64,000 nt of DNA from Modestobacter sp. L9-4 (GTDB lineage Bacteria; Actinomycetota; Actinomycetes; Mycobacteriales; Geodermatophilaceae): the NCBI RefSeq assembly GCF_019112525.1, contig NZ_CP077800.1:1054001-1118000 (forward strand), written 5' to 3'. A program made the position numbers and the translations under genes. A model generated the notes under the pieces. The model ran no database searches. It was not told the DNA's origin and saw only the letters and a program-made list of their open reading frames with translations. Of the stretch, positions 1 to 9,738 are shown one piece after another; the stretch's first letter is position 1; each line of letters starts with the position of its first letter.

Positions 1-1740
1 AGTGAACGACTCGTGACCCGGGGTGTCGATGAAGGTGACCGGGCGCTCGTTGCCCTCCAGCTCGGTGACGATCTGGTAGGCGCCGATGTGCTGGGTGATC
101 CCACCGGCCTCCTTGCCCGCCACGTTGGCGTGCCGGAGCGCGTCGAGGAGCTTGGTCTTGCCGTGGTCGACGTGACCCATGACGGTGACGACCGGCGGAC
201 GGATGTCCCAGTCGTCCTCGTCGTCGCTCTCCTCGTCGCCGAAGGTGAGGTCGAAGGTGTCGAGGAGCTCGCGGTCCTCGTCCTCCGGGCTGACGACCTG
301 GATGACCCAGCCGATCTCGGCACCGAGCAGCTGCAGCGTCTCGTCGTTGACCGACTGCGTCGCGGTGATCATCTCGCCCAGGTGGAACAGGGCGGTGACC
401 AGCGCGGCGGGCTCGGCGTTGATGCGCTCGGCCAGGTCGGTCAGGGACGCGCCGCGCGGCAGCCGCACGGTCTGGCCGTTGCCACGGGGCAGCGAGACGC
501 CGCCCATGGACGGCGCCGCCATGGAGTCGAACTCCTGACGCCGCTGCTTCTTGCTCTTGCGCCCGCGGACCGGACCGCGACCGCCCGGACGCCCGAAGGC
601 ACCCGCGGTGCCCGCACCGGAGCCACCGCGCCCACGGCCACGACCGCCGCCGCCACCACCGGGGCGGAAGCCACCGGCCGGAGCACCGCCGCCGCCACCA
701 GGACCACCGGGGCCACCGGGACCGCCGCCACCGGGACGGAAGCCACCGCCGCCGCCACCGCCGGGACGGAAGCCGCCACCGCCACCGCCGCCGCGACCCG
801 CACCCGGACCACCGGCGCCGCCGGGACCACCCGGACGACCGCCCGCTGCGGGCCGAGGCGGCATCATGCCGGGGCTCGGGCGCTGCGGCATCATGCCGGG
901 GTTGGGACGCGGGCCACCGGCACCGGGGCCGGGACGCGGGCCGCCGGGACCGGCTGCCGGACGGGGACCGCCGGAACCGGGACCGGGACGGGGGCCGCCG
1001 GGGCCGGCCGGACGCGGTCCGCCGGGACCGGCCTGGCTGGGCGCACCGGGCGCCGGCGCCGGGCGCGGACCAGCGGCAGCCGGACGCTGACCACTGCTGA
1101 AGGGGTTGTTGCCCGGCCGCGGGGCCGGACGGGGACCGGGACGCGGGCCGGAGCCGACCGGACGGGGTCCGGGCGTGGGACCGCCCTGGCCGGGGGCACC
1201 GGCCGGACGCGCAGCCGGGGCTGCGGGCGCCTGTGCGGCCGGAGCCTGGGCCGCGGGGGCCTGGGCCTGGGGGGCCGGGGCGCTCGGGGCCGGGGCCTGG
1301 GGAGCAGCCGGACGTGCCTGCGGGGCCGGCCGGGGGCCGGGACGCGGGCCGGAGCCGACCGGACGTGCGGGAGCCGGGGCCGACGCCGCGGCAGGAGCCG
1401 GGGTCGGGGCGGCAGCCGCAGGGGCCTGGGGTGCGGCCGGGGCTGCAGGGGCGGACGGCGCGACCGGGGCAACCGGCGCTGCGGGGGCCGAGGCCACCGG
1501 AGCGGACGGGCGCGGTGCGGCCGGGCGCGGGCCGGGGCCGGGACGGGCGCCGGTCGAGCCGGAGCCGTTGGGCGAACCGGCACCGGGGAACGCCTCACGG
1601 AGCCGTCGGGCCACGGGGGCCTCGACGGTGGAGGACGCGGACTTCACGAACTCGCCCTGCTCCTTGAGCTTGGCGAGCACTGCCTTGCTGTCGATGCCGA
1701 GCTCTTTCGCGAGCTCGTGTACGCGGGCCTTGCCTGGCAC
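1..1740 (-). CDS. infB: Translation initiation factor IF-2, C-terminally cut by the window edge
   Basis: IF-2 is the GTPase that places initiator tRNA on the 30S subunit and promotes 50S joining. About 580 N-terminal codons are visible. An IF2_N domain occupies residues 1-50 (starts [15 protein letters not shown]). A long Gly/Pro/Arg/Ala-rich linker of about 330 residues follows, then a second IF2_N-like domain near 400-450. The G domain begins with G1 GHVDHGKT near residue 521, switch region [11 protein letters not shown], and G3 DTPGHESFT at the window edge. The GTG start at 1740 has GAGGAG four bases upstream. The gene is last in the rimP-nusA-rnpM-infB order, the usual bacterial nusA operon. 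The linker is low-complexity, and its antisense strand gives spurious long ORFs. The GTPase C-terminus and domains III-IV lie outside the window. Confidence 0.97.
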   Translation of the reverse strand, partial: MPGKARVHELAKELGIDSKAVLAKLKEQGEFVKSASSTVEAPVARRLREAFPGAGSPNGSGSTGARPGPGPRPAAPRPSAPVASAPAAPVAPVAPSAPAAPAAPQAPAAAAPTPAPAAASAPAPARPVGSGPRPGPRPAPQARPAAPQAPAPSAPAPQAQAPAAQAPAAQAPAAPAARPAGAPGQGGPTPGPRPVGSGPRPGPRPAPRPGNNPFSSGQRPAAAGPRPAPAPGAPSQAGPGGPRPAGPGGPRPGPGSGGPRPAAGPGGPRPGPGAGGPRPNPGMMPQRPSPGMMPPRPAAGGRPGGPGGAGGPGAGRGGGGGGGFRPGGGGGGGFRPGGGGPGGPGGPGGGGGAPAGGFRPGGGGGGRGRGRGGSGAGTAGAFGRPGGRGPVRGRKSKKQRRQEFDSMAAPSMGGVSLPRGNGQTVRLPRGASLTDLAERINAEPAALVTALFHLGEMITATQSVNDETLQLLGAEIGWVIQVVSPEDEDRELLDTFDLTFGDEESDDEDDWDIRPPVVTVMGHVDHGKTKLLDALRHANVAGKEAGGITQHIGAYQIVTELEGNERPVTFIDTPGHESFT

Positions 1741-1926
1741 GGGTCTCCTCTGGTGAGGCCGGCGGCGGGCCCGCTCGACCTCGGAATTAGTGGTGGTGCA
1801 TGGTCATCGTGGCGACTTCACGGGTTGCTCATCCGAGGTCGTCCTGCTCTCGTAGTGGACCGGCCGGTTGCCGGTCCGACGGTGTTCGTCCTGCGGTGCT
1901 GGTGCCCGGGGTGTCGTCCCGGCCGG

Positions 1927-2193
1927 TCACGACGACCGGGCGGAGACGAGCTCCTCGAGCGCACCGGTCTCCAGTGTCGCGCTGCTGCGCAACGCACGCG
2001 GGAAGGCCCGGCGCCGGACTGCCGCACGCAGGCACTCCGCGGTGGGGTGCAGGGACGCACCCCGGCCGGGGAGCCGCCGCCGCGGGTCGGGGGTCAGACC
2101 CCCGTCGCGGACGACGACGCGCAACAGCTCGGTGACCGGTGCACGTCTCCGGCAGCCCACACAGGTGCGCACCGGGATCGACGGATCGGCCAT
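1927..2193 (-). CDS. rnpM: YlxR/RnpM family RNA-binding protein
   Basis: An 88-residue basic protein with the YlxR signature: RTCVGCRRRAP near the N-terminus, then a GRGASLHPTAECL segment. In Bacillus subtilis YlxR (RnpM) modulates RNase P; the actinobacterial homologue is inferred to bind RNA in the same way. It lies 8 bp after nusA and before infB, the standard position of this family. Length and both motifs match the family. The role in this organism is inferred from homology. Confidence 0.93.
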   Translation of the reverse strand: MADPSIPVRTCVGCRRRAPVTELLRVVVRDGGLTPDPRRRLPGRGASLHPTAECLRAAVRRRAFPRALRSSATLETGALEELVSARSS

Positions 2194-2201
2194 CTCCTAG
2201 T

Positions 2202-3332
2202 CTAGCGCGCCGAGGAGCCGGGGTGTCCCGCCCGCCGCACGGGAGTGCGGGCACCCCCCTGCGGGCCACGGCCGGCGGGACGGCCGTCGGGGCCACCGGG
2301 GCCGCTGGCGCGCAGCGGCGCGCGCCCGACCCCCGGTGAGGCGGTGGCGTCGTCGGCGGGCTGGGCGTCGCTGCGGATGTCGATGCGGCAGCCGGTGAGG
2401 CGGGCGGCGAGCCGCGCGTTCTGCCCCTCCTTGCCGATCGCCAGCGACAGCTGGTAGTCGGGCACGACCACCTGCACCGCGCGGGCGGCGGCGTCCACGA
2501 CGCGCGCACTGGTGACCCGGGCCGGGGCGAGCGCGGAGGCCACGAAGGTCGCGTCGTCGTCGGAGAAGTCGACGATGTCGATCTTCTCGTCGTGCAGCTC
2601 GCCCATCACGTTGCGGACCCGCTGGCCCATCGGGCCGATGCAGGCGCCCTTGGCGTTCAGGCCCGGGACCGAGGTGCGGACGGCGACCTTGGACCGGTGC
2701 CCGGCCTCCCGGGCGACGGCCACGATCTCGACGCTGCCGTCGGCGACCTCGGGGGCCTCCAGCGCGAAGAGCTTGCGCACCAGGTTCGGGTGGGTGCGGG
2801 AGAGGGTGACCTGCGGGCCGCGGGGGGTGCGCGCCACCGAGACCACGTAGGCCTTGACCCGGCTGCCGTGCTCGTACTTCTCCCCGGGCACCTGCTCGGC
2901 CTGCGGCAGCTGGGCCTCGACCTTGCCGATGTCGACCAGCACCAGGCCCTGGGTGTTGCGGCGGGCGTCGGCCTGCACGACGCCGCTGACGATGTCGCCC
3001 TCGGTGCCGGCGTACTCGCCGAAGGTCTGCTCGTGCTCCGCGTTGCGCAGCGCCTGCACCATCACCTGCCGGGCGGTGCTGGCCGCGATGCGGCCGAAGT
3101 CCCCGGGGGTGTCGTCGAACTCGTGCACGACCTCGCCGTCGGGACCCAGCTCCTGGGCCAGGACGGCGACGTCGCCGGTCGTCCGGTCGATCTGCACCCG
3201 CACGTGCGGGGAGGACCCCTCGGCCTGCCGGTAGGCGGTGACCAGCGCGCTCTCGATCGCGTGCAGCACGGTGTCGGCGGGGATGTCCTTGTCCCGCTCG
3301 ATCGCCGCGAGGGCGGTCAGGTCGATCTTCAC
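2202..3332 (-). CDS. nusA: Transcription termination/antitermination factor NusA
   Basis: NusA binds RNA polymerase and controls pausing, termination and rRNA antitermination. The 376-residue protein begins [14 protein letters not shown] and has the NusA N-terminal polymerase-binding domain (1 to about 130), an S1 domain (about 135-200), and two KH domains seen as [13 protein letters not shown] and [16 protein letters not shown] short basic Pro/Gly/Arg tail follows; the acidic repeats of E. coli NusA are absent, as is normal in actinobacteria. The GTG start overlaps the rimP stop by four bases (GTGA), which indicates translational coupling. Confidence 0.97.
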   Translation of the reverse strand: MKIDLTALAAIERDKDIPADTVLHAIESALVTAYRQAEGSSPHVRVQIDRTTGDVAVLAQELGPDGEVVHEFDDTPGDFGRIAASTARQVMVQALRNAEHEQTFGEYAGTEGDIVSGVVQADARRNTQGLVLVDIGKVEAQLPQAEQVPGEKYEHGSRVKAYVVSVARTPRGPQVTLSRTHPNLVRKLFALEAPEVADGSVEIVAVAREAGHRSKVAVRTSVPGLNAKGACIGPMGQRVRNVMGELHDEKIDIVDFSDDDATFVASALAPARVTSARVVDAAARAVQVVVPDYQLSLAIGKEGQNARLAARLTGCRIDIRSDAQPADDATASPGVGRAPLRASGPGGPDGRPAGRGPQGGARTPVRRAGHPGSSAR

Positions 3333-4153
3333 TTCTCTGCCTCCTGGTCGCGACCGGGCTCGTCGCGGCGCGCGGCGGGGAGCCGGTCGCCCGGACCTCC
3401 CGCTGCACCGGCCGCGAAGGACCCGGTCGGGTGGTGCTCGTCGTCGTCGGTGCCCTGCGGCCCGTCCTGCTCGTCGTCCTGCTCGTCGTCCTGCTCGTCG
3501 TCCTGCTCGTCGTCGGACAGCTCGTCGTCGAGCTCGTCGGCGTCGAGGTCGTCGTCGCCGTCGTCCTCGTGCTCGTCGGTCCCGGTCTCGTCGGGCTCGT
3601 AGACCAGTGCGGCGTCCCGGTGGCCGGCGGGCCGGGTGAACTCGATCTGCACCCGCGCCTCGCCCAGCTCCGCCCAGGGCACGGTGCGCTCCCCGACGGT
3701 GCGGCGCACCTGGCCCTTCTTGGTGCCGCCCTTCTCCACGGTGAGCACCACGCCGTCGTCCTCGACGCGCACCACACGGGAGGTGACCTGCTCGCGGGCC
3801 TTCTCCGGCCCCACCGTGACGGTGACCAGCCGGCCGACGTTGCGCCGCCAGTGCCGGGGCAGCGTCAGCGGCCGGTCGACGCCGGGGCTGGTGACCTCCA
3901 GGACGTAGGGCGAGCGGCCCAGCGCCTCGTCCTGCGCGTCGAGGACCTCCGACAGCGCGCGGCTGACCTGGGCGACGTCGTCCATGCTGACGCCGGAGTC
4001 GCGGTCGACGACCACGCGGACCACCGAGCGCTGACCGGCCGGACGGACGACGAGCTCCTCGAGGTCGTACCCGGCGGCGACCACGACGGGCTCCACCCAG
4101 CCGGTGAGCCGGGTGGTCACCTCGTCACCGGCGCCTGCTGCTCGCGTGGACAC
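3329..4153 (-). CDS. rimP: Ribosome maturation factor RimP with an acidic repeat tail
   Basis: RimP assists 30S assembly around S12. The 274-residue product has the RimP N domain ([16 protein letters not shown], then [18 protein letters not shown]) and the SH3-like C domain. A strongly acidic tail of about 60 residues follows, with four consecutive DDEQ units. I chose the GTG at 4153 because AGGAGG lies six bases upstream; a longer in-frame reading to 4240 has no such site. It is first in the operon and overlaps nusA by four bases. The acidic tail is longer than usual for the family. Confidence 0.95.
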   Translation of the reverse strand: MSTRAAGAGDEVTTRLTGWVEPVVVAAGYDLEELVVRPAGQRSVVRVVVDRDSGVSMDDVAQVSRALSEVLDAQDEALGRSPYVLEVTSPGVDRPLTLPRHWRRNVGRLVTVTVGPEKAREQVTSRVVRVEDDGVVLTVEKGGTKKGQVRRTVGERTVPWAELGEARVQIEFTRPAGHRDAALVYEPDETGTDEHEDDGDDDLDADELDDELSDDEQDDEQDDEQDDEQDGPQGTDDDEHHPTGSFAAGAAGGPGDRLPAARRDEPGRDQEAEK

Positions 4154-4355
4154 CGGTTGCCTCCTGTTGTGTTGGACCGCGACAGGCCCGGGGGGACTCC
4201 CCCGGCGGACCGGGGAGCGTGCTGCTGCGCCCCGGTGCACTGTGCGTGGACCGCCAGGTTACCGCCCGCACCTCCCGTCCCACCCGCCACGCGGGGGTGA
4301 CCTGTGCCGCCACGGTCCCCGCGCGGCACCGGCGGGGCTGCCAGGATGGACGTCG

Positions 4356-4871
4356 ATGTCCGGTCCGCTGTCGTCCTCCCCCGCCGCCGGTGCCTTCAGC
4401 CGCCGGGGTCTGCTGCTGGGCACGCTCGCCGGCGCAGCGCTGCTGGCGACCGGGTGCACCGGCGAGCCGGAGCAGCGCGCCGACGCGGTCACCCCCGCCC
4501 AGGTCGACCAGCTGGCCGCCCAGGTGCAGGTGCAGGAGGAGCTGGTCGCCGCGTACGACCGGGCGCTGGCCGCCGCTCCGGAGCTGGCCACGTCCGCCAG
4601 CGGCCTCGCCGAGCAGGCCCGCGCGCAGCTGGACCGGCTGCGGGCCGCGGCCCCGGGCGCGGGGGCCGGCAGCTCCGCACCGGCCTCCGCCGCGCTCACC
4701 ACCGCGGACGCACCCCCGGACGCCGCGGGCGCGCGCGAGTGGCTGCGCACCCGGGTGGTCGCGGCAGCCGACGCACACGCCACGGCCTGCCCGTCCTTCA
4801 GCGGGGCCCGGGCCGCGCTGCTGGGCAGCCTCGCCGCGGGGCTGCGGGGGCAGGCCGGGCAGCTGGCGTGA
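4356..4871 (+). CDS. Predicted Tat-exported lipoprotein, Ala-rich
   Basis: A 171-residue protein with a twin-arginine-like leader (FSRRGLLLGTLAGAALL) ending in the lipobox LATGC, so it is predicted to be exported and lipid-anchored at Cys near residue 35. The mature part is an Ala-rich, probably helical domain with no catalytic motif I recognise. It sits 33 bp before the DUF4439 gene, divergent from rimP. From memory, M. tuberculosis Rv2843-Rv2844 form the same pair. The start at 4356 is the ATG nearest the leader; the upstream in-frame codons read through the promoter region. Function unknown. Confidence 0.8.
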   Translation: MSGPLSSSPAAGAFSRRGLLLGTLAGAALLATGCTGEPEQRADAVTPAQVDQLAAQVQVQEELVAAYDRALAAAPELATSASGLAEQARAQLDRLRAAAPGAGAGSSAPASAALTTADAPPDAAGAREWLRTRVVAAADAHATACPSFSGARAALLGSLAAGLRGQAGQLA

Positions 4872-4904
4872 CCGGCACCGTCGACCCCCGGAGAGGCCAG
4901 CACC

Positions 4905-5375
4905 GTGCCTGAGGACCCGAGCACCGCCCCGTCCCCCACCGCGGCCGAGGACGCCGCGCTGCAGGGCGCGCTGGCCGCCGCGCACACCGCCGTCTGGGGC
5001 TACGCGGTGGTCGGCACCGCGCTCCCCCCGGAGCAGCGCGGGCCGGCGGGTGCGGCCCGCCAGGCCCACCGCGACCTCCGCGACCAGCTGGCGGAGCTGC
5101 TGACCTCCCGGGGGGTCGAGCCGGTCGGCGCCGAGGGCGGCTACGCGCTGCCCTCCCCCGTGACGTCCGCCGAGGACGCCGCCGGGCTCGCCGTCACCCT
5201 GGAGGACGGGACCTCCGCCGCCTGGACGTGGGTCCTCGACCAGGCCACCGAGGTGGGCACCCGCGAGCTCGGCGTCGCCACGCTGACGGCGGCCGAGCTA
5301 CGGGCGGTCACCTGGCGCGGCGCCGCCGGACGCACCCCGGTGACCACGCCGTTTCCCGGCCTGCCCGCCTCCTGA
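4905..5375 (+). CDS. DUF4439 ferritin-like protein
   Basis: A 156-residue soluble protein with the helical pattern of the DUF4439 ferritin-like family: paired helices with LQGALAAAHTAVWGYAVVG and ARQAHRDLRDQLAELL, and a terminal FPGLP motif. The role of the family is not established; a four-helix bundle is predicted and no complete di-iron ligand set is evident to me. The GTG start at 4905 is preceded by GAGAGG. It is probably co-transcribed with the lipoprotein gene 33 bp upstream. Confidence 0.85.
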   Translation: MPEDPSTAPSPTAAEDAALQGALAAAHTAVWGYAVVGTALPPEQRGPAGAARQAHRDLRDQLAELLTSRGVEPVGAEGGYALPSPVTSAEDAAGLAVTLEDGTSAAWTWVLDQATEVGTRELGVATLTAAELRAVTWRGAAGRTPVTTPFPGLPAS

Positions 5376-5395
5376 CCGGCCCCCTCGCCAGCCTG

Positions 5396-5427
5396 CCCGC
5401 CCCGGCCCGGCGTGGGGCCGGGGCGGG
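5396..5427. terminator. Bidirectional hairpin between convergent genes
   Basis: A perfect 13-bp inverted repeat (5396-5408 with 5415-5427, CCCGCCCCGGCCC and its complement) with a 6-base loop fills the 60-bp gap between the DUF4439 gene and the convergent penicillin-binding protein gene. There is no T tract, as is usual for actinobacterial hairpin terminators. Confidence 0.6.
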
Positions 5428-5435
5428 GTCGCGCC

Positions 5436-7370
5436 TCAGCCGCCGAGACCGCCCAGGAAGGCGTCGGTGACGTCGACGGCGAGCCGGCTCGTCTGGCCGG
5501 CCTCGACCAGGACGGCGAAGGCGAGGTCCCCCTGCGGTCCGCCCTGCTGGTAGCCCATGAACCAGCCGTGGGAGTCCGGCGGGGTGTTGCTGCCGAACTC
5601 GGCCGTGCCGGTCTTGCCGAACACCTCGCCCCGGTCGTTCAGCCCCCTGGCGGTCCCGGTGAGCACCACCTGGCGCATCATCGGCCGCAGCGCGTCGAGC
5701 ACCTGCGCACTGGGCCCGGTCGGGGCCGGGCCGGCCGGTGCGGCGCCCTTCACCTCGACCGGTGCGGCGGGGGTGCCGCTGGCGATGCCGGCCGCGACGA
5801 GCGCGAGCTGCGCCGGGCTCATCAGCACCTGGCCCTGGCCGATCTGGTCGGCGGCCTTGGTCGTGCCGGTCGCGTCGGCGGGCACCTCGCCGCTGAAGAT
5901 CCCGACCGGCAGCTGCCAGTCGCTGCCCACTCCGTAGGAGGCGGCGGCCGCGGCCAGGGCGCCGTCGGGCAGCTGCAGGCCCTGCTGGATGAAGGTCGTG
6001 TTGCAGGACTGGGCGAAGGCCTCGGTCAGCGGCACGGTGCCCAGGTCGAACTGGTCCTCGTTCTCGAACTCGCGGCCCTCGACGACCGTCGTCCCCGGGC
6101 AGGGCACCGGCGAGGTGGGCGTGAGCGCCCCGGCCGACAGCAGCGCCGTCGCCGTCATCGTCTTCATGCTCGACCCGGGCGGGAACTGCCCGGACAGCGC
6201 GTTGGTCGGGTTGGCCGCCTCGTTCGAGCTGACCGCCAGGACCTCCCCGGTGCCCGGCCGGACGACGACCAGGTGCGTGGCCAGCGGCTGGCTCGCGACG
6301 GCCGCGTCCGCGGCGTTCTGCACCGCGGGCAGCAGCGTGGTCTGCACCGGGGTGCCGGGCACGGGGGCGACGGCACCGATCTGTCGGCCGGCGTCGGTGA
6401 TCGACTTGTCGGTGCTGGCCACCGAGACGGTGAACCCCGGGGTGCCGGCCAGCTGCTGCTGGTACGCCAGCTGCAGACCCGACAGGCCCAGCTGGTCACC
6501 GGGGGCGTAGACCGGCTTGCCGTCGTCGCCGACGGTGGCCTGCAGGACGTCGGCGGTGGCGTCCCCGACCCGGCCCAGCAGCGCCGTCCCGAAGCGCGAG
6601 CTGGGGGCCAGGAGCCGGGTGCTGGTGGGGAAGACGGCGCCGGGCAGGTCGTAGACCTGGCTGCGGATGCGCTCGAAGTCCGGCCGGCGCAGCGTGATGA
6701 CCGGGACGAACTGGCCGTCGGGAGCCGCCTCGACGTCCTTGGTGATCTCCTCGGCGGAGACGCCGGTCGCGGCGGCGAGCCCGGCGGACAGCGCGGGCAG
6801 GTCGGTGACCTGGGCCTTGTCGACCCCGACGTTGACCACCTCGGTCTCGGTGAACAGCGGGGCGCCGGTGCCGTCGGTGAGCGCGGCCCGCTCGGGCAGC
6901 GAGCGCGCCAGCTCCAGGTGCTGGCCGGCGGCGAGCTCGGGGTTCACGATCGTCGGTGCGGCCACCACCTGCCAAGCGTCGTCGGCCTGGCGCAGCTGCA
7001 GCGTGGCGTCGTACCGCCAGTCGGGTGACGCGGCGAGGTCCCAGGCCGCCGTCCAGGCCACCGTGGCGGTGTCGTCGGTGACCGTCACCGCGCCCAGCGC
7101 GGGGGTGAGGGTGGCGTCGGGCAGGTCGGTGCCCGTCTGGGTCAGCAGGGTGGAGACGGCGGCCGGGTCGGTCGTGCGGGCCGCGGCGGCGTCGGTGCGG
7201 CCGCCGGCCCAGTCGTCGAGGAAGCCCTGGGCCGCCGCGCGGACGTCGTCGGTCGGGTCGCTGGAGCAGCCGGCGAGCAGCGGCACCAGGACCAGGACCG
7301 CCGCACCGCCCGCCGTCGTCATCCGACGGGCTGCCCCGCGCCTGCTGGTGGAACTGGATCGGCTGCGCAC
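5436..7370 (-). CDS. Penicillin-binding lipoprotein (class B transpeptidase, MecA_N type)
   Basis: A D,D-transpeptidase that cross-links peptidoglycan outside the membrane. About 644 residues: basic N-terminus, hydrophobic segment and lipobox LLAGC; an NTF2-like MecA_N domain (about 40-150); a dimerisation domain; and the transpeptidase domain with all three active-site motifs: SSMK near residue 398, SCN near 455 and KTG (KTGTAEF) near 584. It resembles M. tuberculosis Rv2864c (PBP-lipo). I prefer the GTG at 7370, which has AAGGTGGGGG upstream; a longer frame to 7421 and a shorter one from the ATG at 7322 are possible. It is the last gene downstream of dxr, rip1, ispG and GNAT. MecA_N-type PBPs are often poorly inhibited by beta-lactams, but resistance cannot be read from the sequence. 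Confidence 0.93.
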   Translation of the reverse strand: MRSRSSSTSRRGAARRMTTAGGAAVLVLVPLLAGCSSDPTDDVRAAAQGFLDDWAGGRTDAAAARTTDPAAVSTLLTQTGTDLPDATLTPALGAVTVTDDTATVAWTAAWDLAASPDWRYDATLQLRQADDAWQVVAAPTIVNPELAAGQHLELARSLPERAALTDGTGAPLFTETEVVNVGVDKAQVTDLPALSAGLAAATGVSAEEITKDVEAAPDGQFVPVITLRRPDFERIRSQVYDLPGAVFPTSTRLLAPSSRFGTALLGRVGDATADVLQATVGDDGKPVYAPGDQLGLSGLQLAYQQQLAGTPGFTVSVASTDKSITDAGRQIGAVAPVPGTPVQTTLLPAVQNAADAAVASQPLATHLVVVRPGTGEVLAVSSNEAANPTNALSGQFPPGSSMKTMTATALLSAGALTPTSPVPCPGTTVVEGREFENEDQFDLGTVPLTEAFAQSCNTTFIQQGLQLPDGALAAAAASYGVGSDWQLPVGIFSGEVPADATGTTKAADQIGQGQVLMSPAQLALVAAGIASGTPAAPVEVKGAAPAGPAPTGPSAQVLDALRPMMRQVVLTGTARGLNDRGEVFGKTGTAEFGSNTPPDSHGWFMGYQQGGPQGDLAFAVLVEAGQTSRLAVDVTDAFLGGLGG

Positions 7371-7444
7371 GTCCCCCACCTTGGCAGACGCACCTGACAG
7401 AGCCCGGCGCGCACGCTGCACACGGCGAGGCGTCCGGCCCCGCC

Positions 7445-7502
7445 GGCCCCCTCGCAGGGGCCCGCCACGAGCTCGCGAGTGGTGGGGGGCGAGGGGGTCC
7501 TT
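7445..7502 (-). repeat. Dispersed stop-proximal palindromic element, copy A
   Basis: On the minus strand this begins directly after the TAG of the GNAT gene, with AAGGACCCCCTCGCCCCCC, and ends with GGGCCCCTGCGAGGGGGCC. The two ends pair (GGACCCCCTCGC with GCGAGGGGGCC, one bulged A), so it probably acts as a terminator. The same core recurs near 9.7, 56.5 and 60.1 kb. Confidence 0.75.
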
Positions 7503-8354
7503 CTAGAAGAGGACGGAGGCGAACGTGCCGACCTGGTCGAAGCCCACCCGCTGGTAGGCCGCGCGGGCGGCGGAGTTGTAGTCGTTGACGTACAGGCTCA
7601 CGACCGGGGCGATCGCCGTGCGGGCGTACTCGACGACGGCGGCGGTGCCGCGCTGGCCGATCCCCCGGCCCCGGTGCTGCGGCGACACCCACACGCCCTG
7701 CACCTGGCAGGCGGCCCGGGAGACGGCGCCGACGTCGGCCTTGAAGAGCACCTCGCCGTCGTGGATCCAGGCCAGCGCCTGCCCGGCGCGGACCAGGTCG
7801 GACACCCGGGCCCGGTAGCCGGCCCCGCCGTCGACGCGCAGCGGGCTGACCCCGACCTCCTCGGTGAACATCGCGATGGCCGCGGGGAACAGCAGGTCGA
7901 GCTCCGCGGGCCGCACCGGCCGGACGGCGGGCTCGGGCAGCACGGCCGGCGGCCCCTCGATGGCCAGCAGGGGCTGGGAGGCGCGGACCTCGCGGGCCGG
8001 GCCCCACCAGGGCTCGAGCAGCTCCCACAGCGGCAGCACCGACGCGGCCGGCCCCACGATGGTGGAGCAGCGGCGTCCGGCCCGCCGCGCCCGGTCGGCG
8101 AAGGCGGCGGCTGCGACGCGCTCCGTGCCGGGCCGGGCGAACGGGATCAGGTTCGCACCGGCCAGGCAGACGGCGTCCAGCCGGCCACCGGTGGCCAGGC
8201 CCCACAGCGGGGCGCCGAGCGACGACGTCGCCGTCCCGTGGGTCTCGATCCGGCCGGCGAGCATGCAGGCCGCGACCGGGTCGGTGTCCAGCAGCTCGCG
8301 GACGGCGAGCTCGTCGTCGGCGTCGAGCACCCGGGCGGCAACGGAACGCAGCAC
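7503..8354 (-). CDS. GNAT acetyltransferase with N-terminal DUF4081 domain
   Basis: A 283-residue protein. The first about 110 residues match DUF4081; the C-terminal half is a GNAT fold with the acetyl-CoA loop VSPQHRGRGIGQRG and a final YQRVGFDQVG segment. Acyl acceptor unknown. It lies 34 bp downstream of ispG, the position held by Rv2867c beside gcpE in M. tuberculosis, so the linkage to the dxr-rip1-ispG cluster is conserved. Cytoplasmic, with no signal or membrane segment. A palindromic repeat follows its TAG directly. Confidence 0.9.
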   Translation of the reverse strand: MLRSVAARVLDADDELAVRELLDTDPVAACMLAGRIETHGTATSSLGAPLWGLATGGRLDAVCLAGANLIPFARPGTERVAAAAFADRARRAGRRCSTIVGPAASVLPLWELLEPWWGPAREVRASQPLLAIEGPPAVLPEPAVRPVRPAELDLLFPAAIAMFTEEVGVSPLRVDGGAGYRARVSDLVRAGQALAWIHDGEVLFKADVGAVSRAACQVQGVWVSPQHRGRGIGQRGTAAVVEYARTAIAPVVSLYVNDYNSAARAAYQRVGFDQVGTFASVLF

Positions 8355-8388
8355 GTGGGTCCCCGTCCTCGACCTCAGCAGGTGCGGG

Positions 8389-9561
8389 TCAGGAGACGGT
8401 GACGACCGGCGAGCCGCCGGCGGTGGCCAGCTCGGCGGCGGTCATCGCGGCGGCCAGGCGGTTGGCCTCCTCGATCAGCGTCTGCACGATCAGCTCCTCC
8501 GGCACGGTCTTGACGACCTCGCCCTTGACGAAGATCTGCCCCTTGCCGTTGCCGGAGGCGACGCCCAGGTCGGCCTCGCGGGCCTCGCCCGGGCCGTTGA
8601 CGACGCAGCCCATGACGGCCACCCGCAGCGGCACCTCCATGCCCTCGAGCCCGGCGGTGACGTCGTTGGCGAGCTTGTAGACGTCGACCTGGGCGCGGCC
8701 GCAGGACGGGCAGCTGACGATCTCCAGCCCGCGCTGGCGCAGGTTGAGGGACTCGAGGATCTGGTTGCCGACCTTGATCTCCTCCGCCGGCGGGGCGGAG
8801 AGGGAGACCCGGATGGTGTCGCCGATGCCCTGGGACAGCAGCGCGCCGAAGGCGACCGCGGACTTGATGGTGCCCTGGAAGGCGGGGCCGGCCTCGGTGA
8901 CGCCCAGGTGCAGCGGGTAGTCGCACTGCTGGGCCAGCAGCTCGTAGGCGCGGACCATGACCACCGGGTCGTTGTGCTTGACCGAGATCTTGATGTCGCG
9001 GAAGTCGTGCTCCTCGAACAGCGAGGCCTCCCACAGTGCGGACTCGACCAGCGCCTCGGGGGTGGCCTTGCCGTACTTCTCCAGCAGACGCTTGTCCAGC
9101 GAGCCGGCGTTGACGCCGATCCGGATCGGGGTGCCGGCGTACTTGGCGGCCCGGGCGATCTCACCGACCTTGTCGTCGAACTTCTTGATGTTGCCCGGGT
9201 TCACCCGCACCGCGGCGCAGCCGGCGTCGATCGCGGCGAACACGTAGCGCGGCTGGAAGTGGATGTCGGCGATGACCGGGATCTGCGACTTCTTGGCGAT
9301 GATCGGCAGCGCCTCGACGTCGTCGGTGTCGGGGACGGCGACCCGCACGATCTGGCAGCCGGACGCGGTCAGCTCGGCGATCTGCTGCAGCGTCGCGTTG
9401 ATGTCGGCGGTCTTGGTGGTGGTCATCGACTGCACGCTCACCGGGAAGTCGCTGCCCACGCCGACACCGCCCACGTCGAGCTGGCGGGTCTTGCGACGGG
9501 GAGCGAGGACGGGAGGGGGCGCAGCCGGCATGCCGAGACTGACGGGGATCGCCATGCCCAC
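8389..9561 (-). CDS. ispG: 4-hydroxy-3-methylbut-2-enyl diphosphate synthase (flavodoxin)
   Basis: IspG (GcpE) converts MEcPP to HMBPP in the MEP isoprenoid pathway, using a [4Fe-4S] cluster. The 390-residue protein has the TIM-barrel N domain ([19 protein letters not shown]) and the cluster-binding C domain with CPSCGR and [10 protein letters not shown], which carry the expected cysteines. Length matches the bacterial two-domain form. It is downstream of dxr and rip1 on the same strand, so two MEP-pathway enzymes are grouped. No truncation is seen. Confidence 0.97.
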   Translation of the reverse strand: MGMAIPVSLGMPAAPPPVLAPRRKTRQLDVGGVGVGSDFPVSVQSMTTTKTADINATLQQIAELTASGCQIVRVAVPDTDDVEALPIIAKKSQIPVIADIHFQPRYVFAAIDAGCAAVRVNPGNIKKFDDKVGEIARAAKYAGTPIRIGVNAGSLDKRLLEKYGKATPEALVESALWEASLFEEHDFRDIKISVKHNDPVVMVRAYELLAQQCDYPLHLGVTEAGPAFQGTIKSAVAFGALLSQGIGDTIRVSLSAPPAEEIKVGNQILESLNLRQRGLEIVSCPSCGRAQVDVYKLANDVTAGLEGMEVPLRVAVMGCVVNGPGEAREADLGVASGNGKGQIFVKGEVVKTVPEELIVQTLIEEANRLAAAMTAAELATAGGSPVVTVS

Positions 9562-9627
9562 CAGTATCTACCGCTCCGGCGACCAGGTGGTGGCGGCACC
9601 GCTGTGAGCTCCCCCGGCTCCCCTGCG

Positions 9628-9738
9628 GGCCCCCTCGCAGGGCCCCTCGGCGAGAGACGAGCGGTGGGAGCGCAGGGCAGGCCCCCTCGCAGGGCCCCAC
9701 CGCGAGGGACGAGTGGTGGGGGGCGAGGGGGTCCTTCC
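9628..9738 (-). repeat. Dispersed stop-proximal palindromic element, double copy B
   Basis: Two tandem copies of the element lie between rip1 and ispG. The complete copy (9680-9738) begins after the rip1 TGA with GGAAGGACCCCCTCGCCCCC. The second (9628 to about 9679) keeps the GGGCCCCCTCGCAGGGCCCC half but has lost the stop-proximal end. Probably a terminator array. Confidence 0.75.

Noticed and set aside
13..2205. Long plus-strand open frame over the infB region (and similar Gly/Arg/Ala-rich frames)
   Set aside because: Antisense shadow of infB: high GC removes stop codons. The minus strand gives IF-2 domains and the GTPase motifs.
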